Source: Unio delphinus (taxonomy: Eukaryota > Mollusca > Bivalvia > Unionida > Unionidae). From it: a stretch of 64,000 bases of DNA. The notes below the pieces were generated by a model. That model had not been told where the DNA came from and did not search any database. It saw only the letters and a program-made list of their open reading frames with translations. This document shows positions 33,711 through 45,444 of the stretch, in pieces. The stretch is from positions 1,244,501 to 1,308,500 of the forward strand of contig JAQISU010000119.1 of the NCBI GenBank assembly GCA_029339505.1, in the 5' to 3' direction. Within the stretch, counting starts at the first letter, position 1; every line of letters starts with the position of its first letter. Made by a program: the position numbers and the translations under genes.

Positions 33711-36700
33711 CGTCTGTTGCACCCAAGACAAGTCAACATCACATTGTTTCTGACTTGACCGAGACTGTTATTTTTTCTGTCTACGGTAAATTGTCGAGGA
33801 TTTTTATCCGAATACTGCCAACGCATTATACAATTGCAACTCGCGTAGTGATTATTCTGTTGTTGTTTAAGTGCAGTTATTAATTCGGCATCAATATCAA
33901 ATTCTCGTTGTTTTTTTGTCTTGTTGTTTATATCCGGAATGTTTTTTTTATTAATGATTTTAACATCAATATCATCCGTTGTAGTGTCGTTGTCGAAAAC
34001 AATTCTTCGAAGCTGATTTATTCGCCGTACTCTGGATACTGCAAGATAGACTAAATTCGAACACTCGATGCGATTATCAACTATCCAAACAATTGTATCC
34101 GTGATGGTTAATCCCTGCGAGGAATGTATTGTTGTTACATAACCCAGCGTTCATGGCGATTTATCAGCACGCAATGCATCTTCGACAACACTGATATCAA
34201 CCAGCACAATATCATTTAACACTAGAATTTGTTTTTCTGGTTCTGACTCTGTGAACCGGCCTGGAATTTCAACTTCAATATTTTGCTTTCGTGTATCCAA
34301 GGGTCTATAACACAGCGGCGTTGGAAGTGTTGAAAAGTTTTCTTTGTGTAATTCAAACAACTTTCTCTGAAGTTTGTCTCTGACTATCTTTCTACTTGCC
34401 ACTACAAAATCATTTGGTCTCCATGCTTCCAAAAATTCCTCCATGGGAGTTTCAGGAATTATTTCTCTGATTATTTCACATTGGATTTTATCCGGTTGTA
34501 ATCTAATTAATTTCTTGACTTCACGTAATTCTTCATCAAGTGCTCTATAGTCTGTATCGATTTCTTCATAATAGTCAACAAACCCTTTCAATCAATCATG
34601 TGAACTCCCACCGACAAATGGTGGTGGTTGGCCATGATCTCCACACATTATCACTGCTGTATTCGCGAGCAGCAAATACTCAAGAAACATGTTTAATACA
34701 TCCACCGAAACAGTACATATCTCATCCCAAATAATAACCTTGGGAATAAATTTCTCACCCATTCTTTCAGGGGTCCATTCATCGCCTTTGTATCGAAAAA
34801 AGCTGTGATAAGTACAAGCTTCAACGTTTCGTTGTTTATCTCTCGCGCTAATCTATGGGTTGGTGTCAGCACAATCATATTTGCTCGCCCTCGAGATAAT
34901 TCAATTGCCCGAGTCGTCTTTCCTGACCAGCCAAAGCCGTTTAAATAAACTGTTTTATATCTAAAAATTGGATCAGATATCGGTGGTGCATTAGAACGTT
35001 CTGATAAATTATCTCCTTGTAAGTAACTGTTTTTAATCTCAACGTCTGCTGATTCAAATAATCACGCAGTGTTTCCTTTTTAATTCTCCATGTACCCCAG
35101 CGCACTTCGTTTACTTTTGTCAATGTAAAATGAATCAACTGCAACTCTAACCGCAGTGTCAGGAAATCTATTTATCATTGAAAATAAATTGATACAAGCA
35201 TAACCCAGCATAGACGACCTCAAATGAGTATACGGAGAACTGTAACCGTCGCTGTAAGTAACAACTGTACCCAACTTTGTTCCATCGGACATGAAAGCGT
35301 CCTTGCGATCAACATATATGTTTTTTAGAAACTGCATCCGCGATTACAAAGTCATATTTGGTGTTATCTATAATCAACCGTGAAGAATATCTTTTATAGT
35401 CACATTTTTTCCCTCCCTGAGTGAATTTTCCAATTATTATTCTGCCGAGATCTTTAGCTTCACTGTTTCGTTGATTGGACCCTTTTGGACCACTCAATGA
35501 TATATTCTTCGTCGGCATCAATATGTTTTCTGGATTCGTCAATTATACTATCAAGACGTTCCGGTTCTTGTAACCAGACATTACTTTGTTTCCGATGTGA
35601 TATAATTGCTTCACTGACTGTCAACGAAATTAACATTTTTGTATCAATCATGAACCGTAATGACGCTATTGGCAGCCACTTTTTTCAGACATGTGTCTAC
35701 CAATCCAAATATAACAACAGCGATGAAGTCCTGCAGCGAATTCAAATGATACTACAAGAGGAAAACCGGTTAAATCAAAGTCGGGTAATGGTCCATTAAT
35801 TACAACACGAGTCATTTCATGTACGGGGTGTCCAAATCGTTTAAAATACTCAGTACACTCTCCATAACCAAGAAAACTCGCTGGATAACAAGCAACCATA
35901 TCAACTGAAATGATACTCGAAGAACCTGTGGTTCCAGGGTCGTATTTTTGGTTCCATAAACCGCCATGATTAAATTCGAGACAACTAGACTCAATATCTG
36001 GCAAGAATTCAGTTCGTGTTGGTTTCCATGCGTTTTTCTTTCTCGCAAAATGAGCTGCAACCAATGGAATCGTAAAGCAGTTTGTCAGTAATTGTTCATC
36101 ATTGTCATTGGCTGCTTCGTCGCCCATCGTTAAAAAACCATTAGCTGTTTTTTCATTTTGTTGTGCAACGCTTCAGTGCGGTATATTTCACCATTTGATC
36201 TTACAAACTGATCAAAAGTATCAGTGCTTCGAAGTAACCACACTGACACGGGGTCGTTTTTACTCAAATGCGCAATAGTATCGAATAGTTTTTCTTCATC
36301 TTCTCCCAAGAATTCGTTAAGTATATACTTTATTGTTCTGTTTTGTGGAAATATTGTGACCGCGGATGTCCATGAGTGTTCGTTATGATCAATAATTTTA
36401 ATTGGGGATCCATTTTTGTTATATTTCGATTCATATAATACTTTTCCGGTTATCGTCATAACGGTTATTGGAAATCTCAGTGATGTTTCTAATTTTGCTA
36501 TATCGCTAATAGTTGCTCCGCTCTCTTTGACTGTTAAACCCCATTGAGCTATTTTGCTACGCCGTAAATCAGTTAGTTTGTTCCCTCGGGATGCATTTGT
36601 AAATTGCTCTATTATTCGTTCTGCTACACAATTTATCCTCGTTGATTGTTTCATTGGTTTTAGTTTTCCTATATCAGGTTTCTCATTAACGGATATATCC

Positions 36701-37147
36701 CATAAACAACTGCTGTTTCAGGGTATGCTCGTTCAAAGTATGGTTTGTCAATTCCAGTTAACAGACCAGGCATAGAATCACGGCTAACAACGACTGTTTT
36801 CTTGTCTTTGAGAATTGATTCAAATTTGTCTCGTATTATCTAATCACCTGATTCTAAATTGACAATCAATTTCGCTCTAAAAAAATACTTTTTACTGTCA
36901 AGTTGTGATATTATCGTAGCTGAGTTTTCGTCGTTCATGGTGGCATCAACAACGCCATCAATTCGAAATGTTGACCAGCGATGAGATGCTCCATCACGCT
37001 TGAATTCAACAGCACAGTCACGATTTTTTTTATCAAGCTGTTATCATTTATTGCCCGTTTAGGCACATCTTTGAGGGTTCGATCGAGATTGAATTTAATA
37101 TTTTTGTAAGGCTTAATTGATGATAATCTCTCGAATTCTTCATTCAT
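33695..37147 (-). pseudogene. PolB-SF1 helicase-HNH fusion (copy A, broken)
   Basis: Minus-strand pieces covering the whole 1184-residue protein of copy B occur in order at 37147-36935, 36654-36130, 36127-35666, 35651-35460, 35542-35309, 35337-35080, 35144-34941, 34878-34693 and 34591-34151, followed by the HNH part to about 33,700. At least nine frame changes or stops divide it. Motif A region (VDMVACYPASFLGYG) and motif C region (VDSFYI) are recognisable. The helicase Walker A has become GFGWSGKT, and the first Cys of the C-terminal zinc site is lost. It is clearly inactive. Confidence 0.9.
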
Positions 37148-37187
37148 ATAATTAAACCAAGTATTTAAATAGAAAATTTATTATATA

Positions 37188-37511
37188 ATGGATCACTGCA
37201 AATGGCTTATAATTGGATCAGCGACTCCGTGTAACAAATCATGCAGAATCGAATTCTGTGGGTATCATTTACAAAGCGTGAGAAACGGTTCGAAAGGCCC
37301 TCTCCCATGCCTCCGATGTGGGATGGGCGTTAAGGGAAAATCACAATTATGTCTCAATTGTGGCGGCAAACGATACACAGAACTAAAACGCTCCTATGAC
37401 AAACGAATAAAAAATATCATCATTGACCCCAACAATGACAAAATCATAAATACCCCTCAAAACTATATTGAGAGGTTTATAATTAAAGCAAATAATAAAT
37501 TAGACAAATAG
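37188..37511 (+). CDS. Small Cys-rich zinc-finger protein (copy A)
   Basis: 107 residues, intact and colinear with the copy B ORF at 62,542. It has one Cys/His cluster (HCKW, PCNKSC, EFCGYH) and a CxxC-x10-CxxC cluster (CLRCGMGVKGKSQLCLNCGGKRY), then a basic helix-like tail. I do not recognise a named family. It resembles small zinc-binding regulators found in large DNA viruses. The ATG overlaps a TATATA-type motif (TTATATAATGG). It is divergent from the polymerase, about 40 bp away, and is followed 13 bp later by the HNH gene. Confidence 0.72.
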   Translation: MDHCKWLIIGSATPCNKSCRIEFCGYHLQSVRNGSKGPLPCLRCGMGVKGKSQLCLNCGGKRYTELKRSYDKRIKNIIIDPNNDKIINTPQNYIERFIIKANNKLDK

Positions 37512-37524
37512 TATTATTATACAA

Positions 37525-38025
37525 ATGAGCCAAAACTTCAGACCTCACCCCGTGCTTGTTAATTACGAAGCTTCTCGCGATGGTAATATTAGAAACCACA
37601 GACTGAAGAAACCGGTTGGATTACTGAATAATCAAGGGTATTTGCTGTTTAATGTTAGAAATAAAACATATCTTTGTCACAGAATCGTATATGAATCATT
37701 TAATGGATTAATCAAAGACGGATTTGTGATTGATCACGTTGATGGAATTCCTCAAAATAACAAATTGGATAACTTTTGAGTTATTGCTCAAAGTCAGAAT
37801 ACAAAAATGGGCTGAACCGACAAACACGCAAAACATGCAAAGAGTGTGAAATCATTTGATACAGAAACTAACGAAGAAAAAAAATATTTCAATTAATGTA
37901 TGAGGCTGGAAAATATTTCGATATTTGTATGCCTTCAGTAAGAAATATATCAGAAGGAATATATCAAACAGCTCTCTCAAAAAAGACAACACACAGGATA
38001 CAATTTTCATATATCAAGGGAGATA
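37525..38025 (+). pseudogene. NUMOD/HNH endonuclease (copy A, broken)
   Basis: The first 84 residues (37,525-37,779) match the copy B HNH protein, including HRIVYESFNG and the IDHVDGIPQNNKLDN active-site segment. A TGA at 37,777-37,779 and later frame changes interrupt it. The C-terminal repeat-type domain is recognisable to about 38,025 in other frames. These enzymes nick or cut DNA and are typical of homing endonucleases of phages and large DNA viruses. Confidence 0.78.
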
Positions 38026-38111
38026 AATCCTTTATGGATAAGTCCACATGACAAAGTCGCACATGACAGAGTTACCTGACATGGAGTCCATTACGATTAA
38101 TTAATTATCCG

Positions 38112-39489
38112 TTACGATGATTTCACAAACAGACTAATTTGTAAAATCTCACCCTGTAGATCAATCAGATTATTGGACTGGTCAGTGAGTCTGAAATTAA
38201 TTCTTGTTAACGAATCGTTATGACATCGCATATAGACTGGATTAGTTGGATCCTTAATTATTAGAAATCTTGGAGGAGCTGTTGGTGCAAATGAATATAG
38301 AATATATCCCTGCTGAGCTTGATATGATCGCTCGAGATTTATTTGATAGCTTCCTTCGATAACATCACATACTAAATTTAGTGCAATCAGCAAGGATATA
38401 TTAACGTTGTTTTGAGCGATTTGCCTACCACCGCCGTTTGGGTCGTTATTATGTCTGAAGATTGTTATTTGTTGTCGTGATAATTGCTTCCAATCATCGT
38501 GGATTCTTTTGAATTCAATATCGATGGCATCACTGAGAGATTTTTTTAAATTCATTGATGTCATACCCAGGAATTTTATGTGTTGGAATATCTTCTGCGC
38601 GTTTCTTATAGTATTTTGCAAAGTCTACTCTATCTTCACCATCTTCTGCATTTAATACTGCTTGAATAAGTCGTGTGTGATGTAATTCTATATCGTGTAT
38701 AATTTGATTTAATATTTCAATGTATTTCACCGCTTGGAATAAATCTTGAAAACTCTCCCGTAATTTATCTAAATGATTCTATATTCTTGGTTAAAAATAT
38801 CAAAATGTGTCGAGAAATAACGGAGGAAATATCCGAACCCCCCTCCCTCCTTCATTTGAAAATGCCAATTGCCTTTTTGTATGTAATTATATCTGTTAAA
38901 AATATATTTATAGGAATCCCTTTGGATGTTTCAAGTTTAAAATCATGATATGATCTATTGGTTGTAATATAATTGGATTTTTGTGGTTCAGGTGGTATAA
39001 CAGTTTCTCGTCTAAGTAGTAGTTCAGGCCAACCTAACACTGATTTGAACTGTTATAAATATCTACAACATACCCGGGAGAATTTATCTCGATCGCAGAT
39101 GATAACGTCGGCTCGTGAACCGTTATAGCGATTTTCGATTCTTTTCCAGTAATAGATTTAATTCTTGGTTGTAATTCGTTATTGATTTGTTTTATTTGAT
39201 ATGACCCCTTTGGCAACGAGACAACGTTCCAGTCTGGTTCACCGTCTTCGCGATTTTTCCACGCAACCACGAAAGAATTATTCGGTTGTTGACCACCAAA
39301 TGCTACTGATCTAATATTAGGCCAACTATGATACACTCGTAGTTTTGCCAGCGCGATTTCCTTCACTGGAATCGGAGTTGGGAAATTCACGCTAAATTCG
39401 GGATTCGTTGATGTTATTGATATCATGCTTGTCCTCACTGGTGTTGTATTTTCTACTATTTGTTGAAGTAGTTCCTGCGGTGTTGTCAT
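38112..39489 (-). pseudogene. Penton/spike-like structural protein (copy A, broken)
   Basis: The ORF at 39489-39034 has PIPVKEIALAKLRVYHSWPNI and, further on, VSLPKGSYQIKQINNEL, a pattern I know from a structural protein shared by Polinton-like elements of invertebrates. A one-base frame change near 39,040 leads to the FKSVLGWPELLLR segment (to 38,852). The ORFs at 38730-38530 and 38621-38112 add a helical middle and end with a strand-rich LTRINFRLTDQ and LIDLQGEILQISLFV segment. Together they would give a protein of roughly 450 residues with at least three frame breaks. Penton, spike or minor capsid role is inference from position and pattern. Confidence 0.55.
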
Positions 39490-39499
39490 TATTATTATT

Positions 39500-39960
39500 A
39501 TCCTGCTCTAATTTTAACATCGTTGACTTGTACAACTGAGCCATCGCTGAGAATTCACCATCTGATATTGTTGTGTCATCGAGTGACGATGAAATCATCG
39601 AAGATAATTGTGAGTATGCTGCGGATGCAATATGAAATTTAATTACATAATCGTGAAGTTTACTCTGGCTACACGATGATAATTTTTTGTGACCCCAGTT
39701 AATATACCAGCGATTGTAGCTACCGCGGATATACAGATTGGAACAACGACTGGAGCAATCATTGTAACCGAAGATAGTATTATTTCAGCAGCAGTGATTA
39801 CTCCAGATACCGAGTACACGATAACATCAACCGCGGCGATTCTTCGTCGGTATTTTTTTTTTTTGTTTGATACTTTTCAGTGAGTGAGTTGAGTTTAGTT
39901 TGAAATTCTCTGACCTGATCCTAGCGATACTGAGATGATGAAATCATCGATGTTGTCATT
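39500..39960 (-). pseudogene. Small membrane protein (copy A, broken)
   Basis: On the minus strand a hydrophobic stretch VSGVITAAEIILSSVTMI followed by PICISAVATIAGILTGV forms one or two membrane segments. After a frame change near 39,680 a soluble tail follows, ending with the LDDTTISDGEFSAMAQLYKS segment (39598-39392). An in-frame TAG near the N-terminus and a run of 12 A also interrupt it. Similar small proteins with a membrane segment and a DG.IS..EF tail occur among Polinton-like morphogenesis genes. The function is not known. Confidence 0.5.
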
Positions 39961-40010
39961 TTATTTTTTAACGCGTTAGTGTTTTCAATTGAAACTGAAA
40001 ATCAGTTTAA

Positions 40011-41034
40011 TTATTTACTCAAATCTGCTACGAATTCTACATACCACGTTACTGAAACACTAACCAAATTCTTATCAGTGTATGCTATCGTGAATTGTTC
40101 GGTTGTATCCTTGTCGATGATCGTTGATATCATATTGTTGACCACAGATGAACTCAACGATGATATATTAAATTGAGTCGGTGTTACTAGTTTTAATCTA
40201 TAAATGCCTTTGATGGTTGCCGTGATGCTCAATTTATTGTCTGTAGAAGTCCACGCAAATGATCCATGTTGAATTGTGTATACTACGTTATTGGTTCTTT
40301 TATGAGGAATTTTTGTTTTTTCAATGATTGTTATCATCCTCGAAAAATCAGTTTTAATTGCTTCGTTGAAGGTTTTCATCTCATCGATGGATTTTTTAAT
40401 ATCAGGAAGTTTTATATCAGTTTCATCCAGCGTGGTTACAAAATTTTTCTCGATGATATTTTTTACGAAATGATGTAAACTTATCAACATGATCTGCATA
40501 TTTGGATTTAAATGCTGCAAATTCCAACATAAATTTTTTTATCTCTGTGATTCTTGGTGTGTTCACACGTGGAACGTCAAAGAAGTTATTTACAGGAGCT
40601 TCGATGTTGTTAATGATATCTTGTTGAAGTTGATTAAATTTAATTATATGATCATCATATTTATCGTTGAATGTTTTTAATGAATTCGTAACAGATATAT
40701 GATTGTTATCGAGTGATAAAATTTTATCTGTAATTGTTGAAATAATTACACCGGGTGTGAGTTTACCCTGATCGGAAAATAGCGCGATTGTATTAACTAT
40801 TGCGTCTCGTTGTTTAACTAAAATATCATCAAGAGAAACATTACTAGTTTTCAATTTACCTTGACGATCTTGAAATACAACTATTTCACCGAGATCAACA
40901 CTTGCTAAGTTCAACGTTTCAGCTATTTCATCTTCGATTAGTTTTTTTACACCCTTGATTTTATCAAGGATTTCAACTCCATCAATATCGGGTTTCTTTA
41001 GCGCTGATAAAGATCGTCCCCAAATATCAATCAT
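40011..41034 (-). pseudogene. Fibre-like coiled-coil protein (copy A, one frameshift)
   Basis: ORFs 41034-40423 and 40520-40011 overlap and together span the gene, with one frame change near 40,450. The first part has SLSALKKPDIDGV and long helical, charged segments. The second ends in a beta-rich region (TNNVVYTIQHGSFAW, GIYRLKLVTPTQF, NLVSVSVTWYVEF). A helical stalk followed by a beta-rich tip is the general design of virus fibres or spikes. I do not recognise a named family. It lies between the membrane-protein remnant and the protease. Confidence 0.55.
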
Positions 41035-41084
41035 TGTTATTGTAGAAATCTTTTCTCTGTTTAAATCCAGCGACTGCTAGTATA

Positions 41085-41489
41085 CTAATTCACAACTATA
41101 TGAGGTGGTTTTGATTGAGGAATCTTTGATTCCTTTGAAATAGCATCAAGAACATTTAATACTTCATTGCCACATATTGGTAGGTTAATCATCGTTTGTG
41201 TTGGTAACGTTGAATACCAAGTCTTCATTTCATGAAAAGGTTTTAATTTGTTTATATGACGCATAAATTTCTTCGGAGGCGTTAATCCATATGAGTCAAA
41301 ATAATCCCACGTGGATCAATCGCGTATGCAACCCAGTAGGTTCCAGGTCCAGAGCTGTTATCTAGATTAATAATACCGGTTTCAACATCATTTGGTTGTG
41401 CCGGTAACTGATCTTTCATAAAAACACCTATGAAGTTTTTAATCGCGAGTTTTTTTTTTAGCGGCATCAATTAAATCAAAATTAGACAT
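41085..41489 (-). pseudogene. Adenain-like maturation protease (copy A, broken)
   Basis: The ORF 41470-41282 contains NFIGVFMKDQLP and GIINLDNSSGPG followed by YWVAY, the core of the adenovirus-type cysteine protease of Polintons and adintoviruses. The family's catalytic His in HWVAY is Tyr here. The rest, including a FDSYG segment and a likely catalytic Cys segment (LPICGN), continues in another frame to 41,085. The N-terminal codons (ATG at 41,489) are in a third frame, separated by a run of nine A. The active enzyme would cleave capsid precursors. Confidence 0.78.
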
Positions 41490-41592
41490 GGGAACCATTG
41501 ATTTGGAAATCGAAGATTTCAGAACTAGTAAACCGTTCTTGGGATTCTCAAGCCGCTTCCCTTGTACCACGTGTGTGGAGTTCCTGCTAGTC

Positions 41593-41988
41593 TTAGACCC
41601 TTTCCCTTTTTTTATACCCCTTTCCCGTTGCTTTCTTTAGTGCCATTCCTGTCGCGGTACCATCAGCCCCTAACGCTGCCGCTTTAGCTACCGCTGGGGA
41701 GGCCGCAGTAATCAGCGCTGGAATCGCAGCTAATAGCGGGAATATACCACCGGTTTTTATCATGTTTTTAATCGCAGTTGCAGAAAGAGTAATCTGAACA
41801 CCTTTTTCTGCTACAAGTGCATCATTGAAATGTTTCACTTGACGAGTTGTCAGCGATAATTTATTTTCCCCGCCATTCATTTGATTAGGTTTCAGCGTTA
41901 TTGTGGTTCCACATTGCTTAGCTGATTTGGATTGTAATTTTTCTAACTGACCAGGTGTCAACGTGACAGTAATATTACTATACGACAT
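41593..41988 (-). CDS. pX-like minor core/capsid protein (copy A)
   Basis: 131 residues, open. The N-terminal half contains repeated LTPGQLEKLQ, LTTRQVKHF and LSATAIKNM motifs. Then come a GG followed by a hydrophobic segment (IFPLLAAIPALITAASPAV) and a basic tail (GKGYKKRERV). This layout is shared by small proteins of adintoviruses and Polinton-like elements that have been compared with adenovirus pX. The hydrophobic part could interact with membranes. The gene sits between major capsid protein and protease, as in related elements. Confidence 0.68.
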   Translation of the reverse strand: MSYSNITVTLTPGQLEKLQSKSAKQCGTTITLKPNQMNGGENKLSLTTRQVKHFNDALVAEKGVQITLSATAIKNMIKTGGIFPLLAAIPALITAASPAVAKAAALGADGTATGMALKKATGKGYKKRERV

Positions 41989-42029
41989 TTATACAAACAC
42001 AGATTGATCTAATTCCTATAAAGTTTCAA

Positions 42030-43436
42030 TTACATATTTTCCTCTGGTGCATCAATGATTCTCATTCGTCCACCAACACCTTCGAGTAGCATTGATTTAT
42101 CACTGAGAATGACAGCAACTGCTCTATAATTAGCAATACCACCAGGACGGGTTACACGAGCTCGAAAGTGTATATCAACGACGGATTGCCTTGTTAAATC
42201 GAGATGTTCTAGCGAAAAGTAATAAATCGGATACAGATTTTTAAAATCCAACTGTGATATTTGTAGATCAGTATCAACATTTTGATCGCGTCCCATATAC
42301 GACAATAGGTTATGATTAACTCGTGCAACGTGATTGTTTTCATAATTAAGTTGTATATCCTCAGATGGTTCTTGCTGTCCGTTTATTCTCAGTGAGACTT
42401 CATTACATCCAATTTGATCAAATATCATATGGGAACGTTCTTGATTTTTTAATCGCGCAGTATTCTGTAGCGCAACAAATATGTGACGTGGAGATGAAAT
42501 GCCCTGTTTTGGTGCTAGATGCCATGTAAGTGTACCATCAATATTAGAATCCATCGTATCTGTGGACACTGATAACCAACTCAACAATGACTTTCCTCCT
42601 TGATCCATAAATAATAGTAATCGTCCTTCTGTTGACAACGAAAGAGTCAACACTGGCATCCACAGCGATAATTTTGATAAAACAACTTTACCCGCAGCGC
42701 CGCCATTGCGCCAGATTGCATTATCATCAGTACCCTTTCTCACTAATGCTACCGTATGCTTTGCTCCATAGATAACGTTTCTGACGTTTCTAAAAAATCC
42801 AAATATGTGATGCAACGGAATCGCACATGAAAACCTTCGATGTTGTCCCTGCAACGTTGCTACTCGTGTTGCAAATCCTAGGTTGTAATTAGGAATATTA
42901 TTTATGACATCAAAATCAGCAGCTGGTCTCACATACCCGGCTGGTGCTGCATTAACTGCTGTAGCTTGTGCTGCTTTTACTCTAGAATACTGGACGTGTT
43001 CGGCGTTATCAGTAATATCCTTTGCGAACATCATAGACGGACCTGCCGATCTTGTATAGTCATCAGAACATCATGCTAACCCGATTATTTCCGTGGCAAT
43101 ATTAACTTCACGCTCAATAGATTCGATTTCTCTTCCATCAATGAGATATCTTGCACTTTCAAATAACGCCATAATCCCGTTGTTAATAAAACCAACTCGG
43201 ATAGCAGACGATACACCGTATGGTGTATCATCTGCTTGTAGACGTTCACCTTCGATTTCGATAAAGGCTTCACATGGCAAAAAGTATTTACTGGTATCAT
43301 GAACTTGAAGTTCAATTCGAGATCTAAGATCAGGTTGCACTGCGTGATAAGAATGAAATTGATAATCACGTACAGAATCATCTTTAAGTACTGGGGAATC
43401 CATATCAAATGCACTATCAGGTACCCGTTTGAACAT
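42030..43436 (-). pseudogene. Double-jelly-roll major capsid protein (copy A, one stop)
   Basis: The frame runs from 43,436 to 42,030 (about 468 codons) and is broken only by one in-frame TGA at 43,071-43,073. The N-terminal part has FLPCEAFIEIEG and FINNGIMALFESARYLIDG. The C-terminal part has LHHIFGFFRNVRNVIYG, FDQIGCNEVSLRING and DFKNLYPIYYFSLEHLDL. These are typical of the hexon-like capsid proteins of Polintons, adintoviruses and relatives, and the length suits two jelly-roll domains. The start is preceded by an ATATAATAAAA motif. It would form the icosahedral shell. Confidence 0.85.
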
Positions 43437-43441
43437 TTTTA

Positions 43442-43962
43442 TTATATATCTGGCGGTCTAAATTGTAGTCGTCGTGGTTTTTTTAAACCACTTCCCGCTA
43501 TCATATTTGCCGATATATTATTCTGATCGAAAACTCTTTGATTGGAAAATCCTTCGGATTTCAACAACGAAGTCGCCAATGATGCTAGTTTTTCATCTAC
43601 TGCGTTATTTATTATTTTACTAACACTTGCAGGCATCACTGCCGTAGATGGTAACGGTGATGACTGGGAAGTCATTTGTGGTTTCTTTCGACGTCGAACT
43701 AACGCTGTTAATTTATCTTTTGCGGCTGAAAAACGCCTTCCCGGCAAGATCACCAACTAAATTAATACCCTTATCTTTAAAAAACATCAATGGCTTTCAT
43801 TGATAGTTGTTTTGCAATCGGATCTACTTTTGGAGCCATTCTTGCAAATAATCCAATTATAGTATCACCGAGACCATCTCCATCGTATGCTCGGTATTCT
43901 GGCAATCGTGAGTTTACCACATACACGCTTGTTGGTTTATCATGGTTGTAGTGTATGATCAT
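43442..43962 (-). pseudogene. pVI-like minor capsid remnant (copy A, frameshift)
   Basis: ORF 43962-43777 starts with VYVVNSRLPEYRAYDGDGLGD and has an amphipathic IIGLFARMAPKVDPIAKQL region. A frame change near 43,760 leads to ORF 43756-43442, with GRRFSAAKDKLTALVRRRKK and a helical ending. Position directly upstream of the major capsid gene, and an amphipathic helix after a Gly-rich N-terminus, recall adenovirus pVI-like membrane-lytic proteins. The assignment is tentative. Confidence 0.45.
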
Positions 43963-44923
43963 TCCAATAAAAAATACTGGTGTTGAATTGTTGTTCGATT
44001 GGAAACTCTTCGAGTTTAATCACTATAATAACCATGATGATTTTCCACAAATTCGTCAATGAAATCTCGATATGTTGCAATATCCATGATACAACCTTGA
44101 AATAACCTCCTGCAGATATCAGCTGCGTCATTAATTATTTCCGGTGAGTTAGTTCCTGCCCGTTTCTCTCCTACGAGTACTTCTAATCGTGATATGTCAC
44201 TAAGAACATTACCAGGACAGCTGACGTTTAAACCACTACCTGATACCCCACTCCCAGAAAATTACTCCTGTATATCATCATCGTATGGGTCTTGTTATTT
44301 TTGTCTTGGTGTTTGGCGTTTTATTTCTTGTTGTATATATTCATCAAATTTTCTTTTGAAGGTTCTATACTCTTTCATCCTTCTATCTAAACTCCCAGTA
44401 TTTATTTTATACAATATATCAGCCCATTCATTATGTGGCATTCTATAATCCGTATAATTGTCCGTGAAAAACTTCTCTTGTGAATTATAGCTGTTAGTAG
44501 CAAATGCACTTAAATTGTCCTCCTTCTCATTGAGAATTTGTTTTTTTAGCGCTATCGGTAAATATATCCGCTAATTGTTTTGATTTAGGTGGTCCACTAA
44601 CTAGTGGTTGTTGTTCTGAAGCGGTTATTATATCCTGAGGAAGTGATTGTAAGGATTTTTTTGTTTATTAAGCTCTTTTTGCTATTTTTTCTAACACAGG
44701 GAAAAAGGTCTCTTGGTTTTTTTCCTTGTTCAGAGATTGCTGACACTACCTGTTTCGTTGTTGTAGTTATAGGGGAAAAAGATGTTCAGAGCTTTCTGTA
44801 AAATCAGTCTGAAGACTGTCGCTGCTGCAATTTTTCACGTAGCGAGTCGTGGATTGTAATAAACTTTTTAATAACGTTCAATCTCTCTCGTGCTAATTTA
44901 GTCGTAAATGTTTCTTCGATCAT
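43960..44923 (-). pseudogene. Charged helical protein remnant (copy A)
   Basis: It starts at an ATG (44,923) and reads FTTKLARERLNVIKKFITIHDSLREKL before a stop. Further pieces downstream in other frames include NEWADILYKINTGSLDRRMKEY, KRKFDEYIQQEIKRQ and a segment near 44.1 kb (DISRLEVLVGEKRAG). These look like one long helical protein of the morphogenesis module, but no family is recognised. Several stops and frame changes break it. Confidence 0.4.
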
Positions 44924-45032
44924 TATTGTAAAACCCCACTGAATTTTCAAATATGAAATCGTGAAAATCCTTGTTGTATTTCATGACTTTACAGGGGAAA
45001 AAAAGAATCCACCCACCTATAAGAATTTCATT

Positions 45033-45146
45033 CATGTATGTATGTATGTATGTATGTATGTATGTATGTATGTATGTATGTATGTATGTATGTATGTATG
45101 TATGTATGTATGTATGTATGTATGTATGTATGTATGTATGTATGTA

Positions 45147-45194
<48 letters not shown>
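45033..45194. repeat. (TGTA)n/(TG)n microsatellite inside copy A
   Basis: About 30 TGTA units followed by about 20 TG units, between two minus-strand reading frames of copy A. Open frames through it are repeat artefacts. Confidence 0.95.
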
Positions 45195-45195
<1 letters not shown>

Positions 45196-45213
45196 CCCTT
45201 AAAGGTAACGACG

Positions 45214-45444
45214 TTAATGTATGCTAGGTGACTCCGTTAAATGGTCGCGTGGGAGGTCATTTATCATTTTTTTCATGTTACGAACTTTATAGGCTATCTC
45301 GGATCTAATCTGGTACTGTTGACCTAATTTCTGTCTAATTGATTCAACGATACTAAATAACTGTATGAATACATTAACATTAACGTCGTTACGATACAAC
45401 GAGACATTAATTGATTTTTGTATTCTTTTTATCAAAGAATACAT
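45214..45444 (-). CDS. Unknown 76-residue ORF (copy A)
   Basis: The first minus-strand ORF of the morphogenesis side. It is mostly helical and polar (IKRIQKSINVSLYRNDVNV, FSIVESIRQKLGQQYQIR). No family recognised. It could be an N-terminal piece of the helical protein whose remnants follow at 44,923, since the microsatellite at 45,033-45,194 lies between them. Confidence 0.4.
   Translation of the reverse strand: MYSLIKRIQKSINVSLYRNDVNVNVFIQLFSIVESIRQKLGQQYQIRSEIAYKVRNMKKMINDLPRDHLTESPSIH

Noticed and set aside
32846..33883. Copy A integrase as a working gene
   Set aside because: Stops near 32,795, 33,110 and 33,308 relative to copy B.
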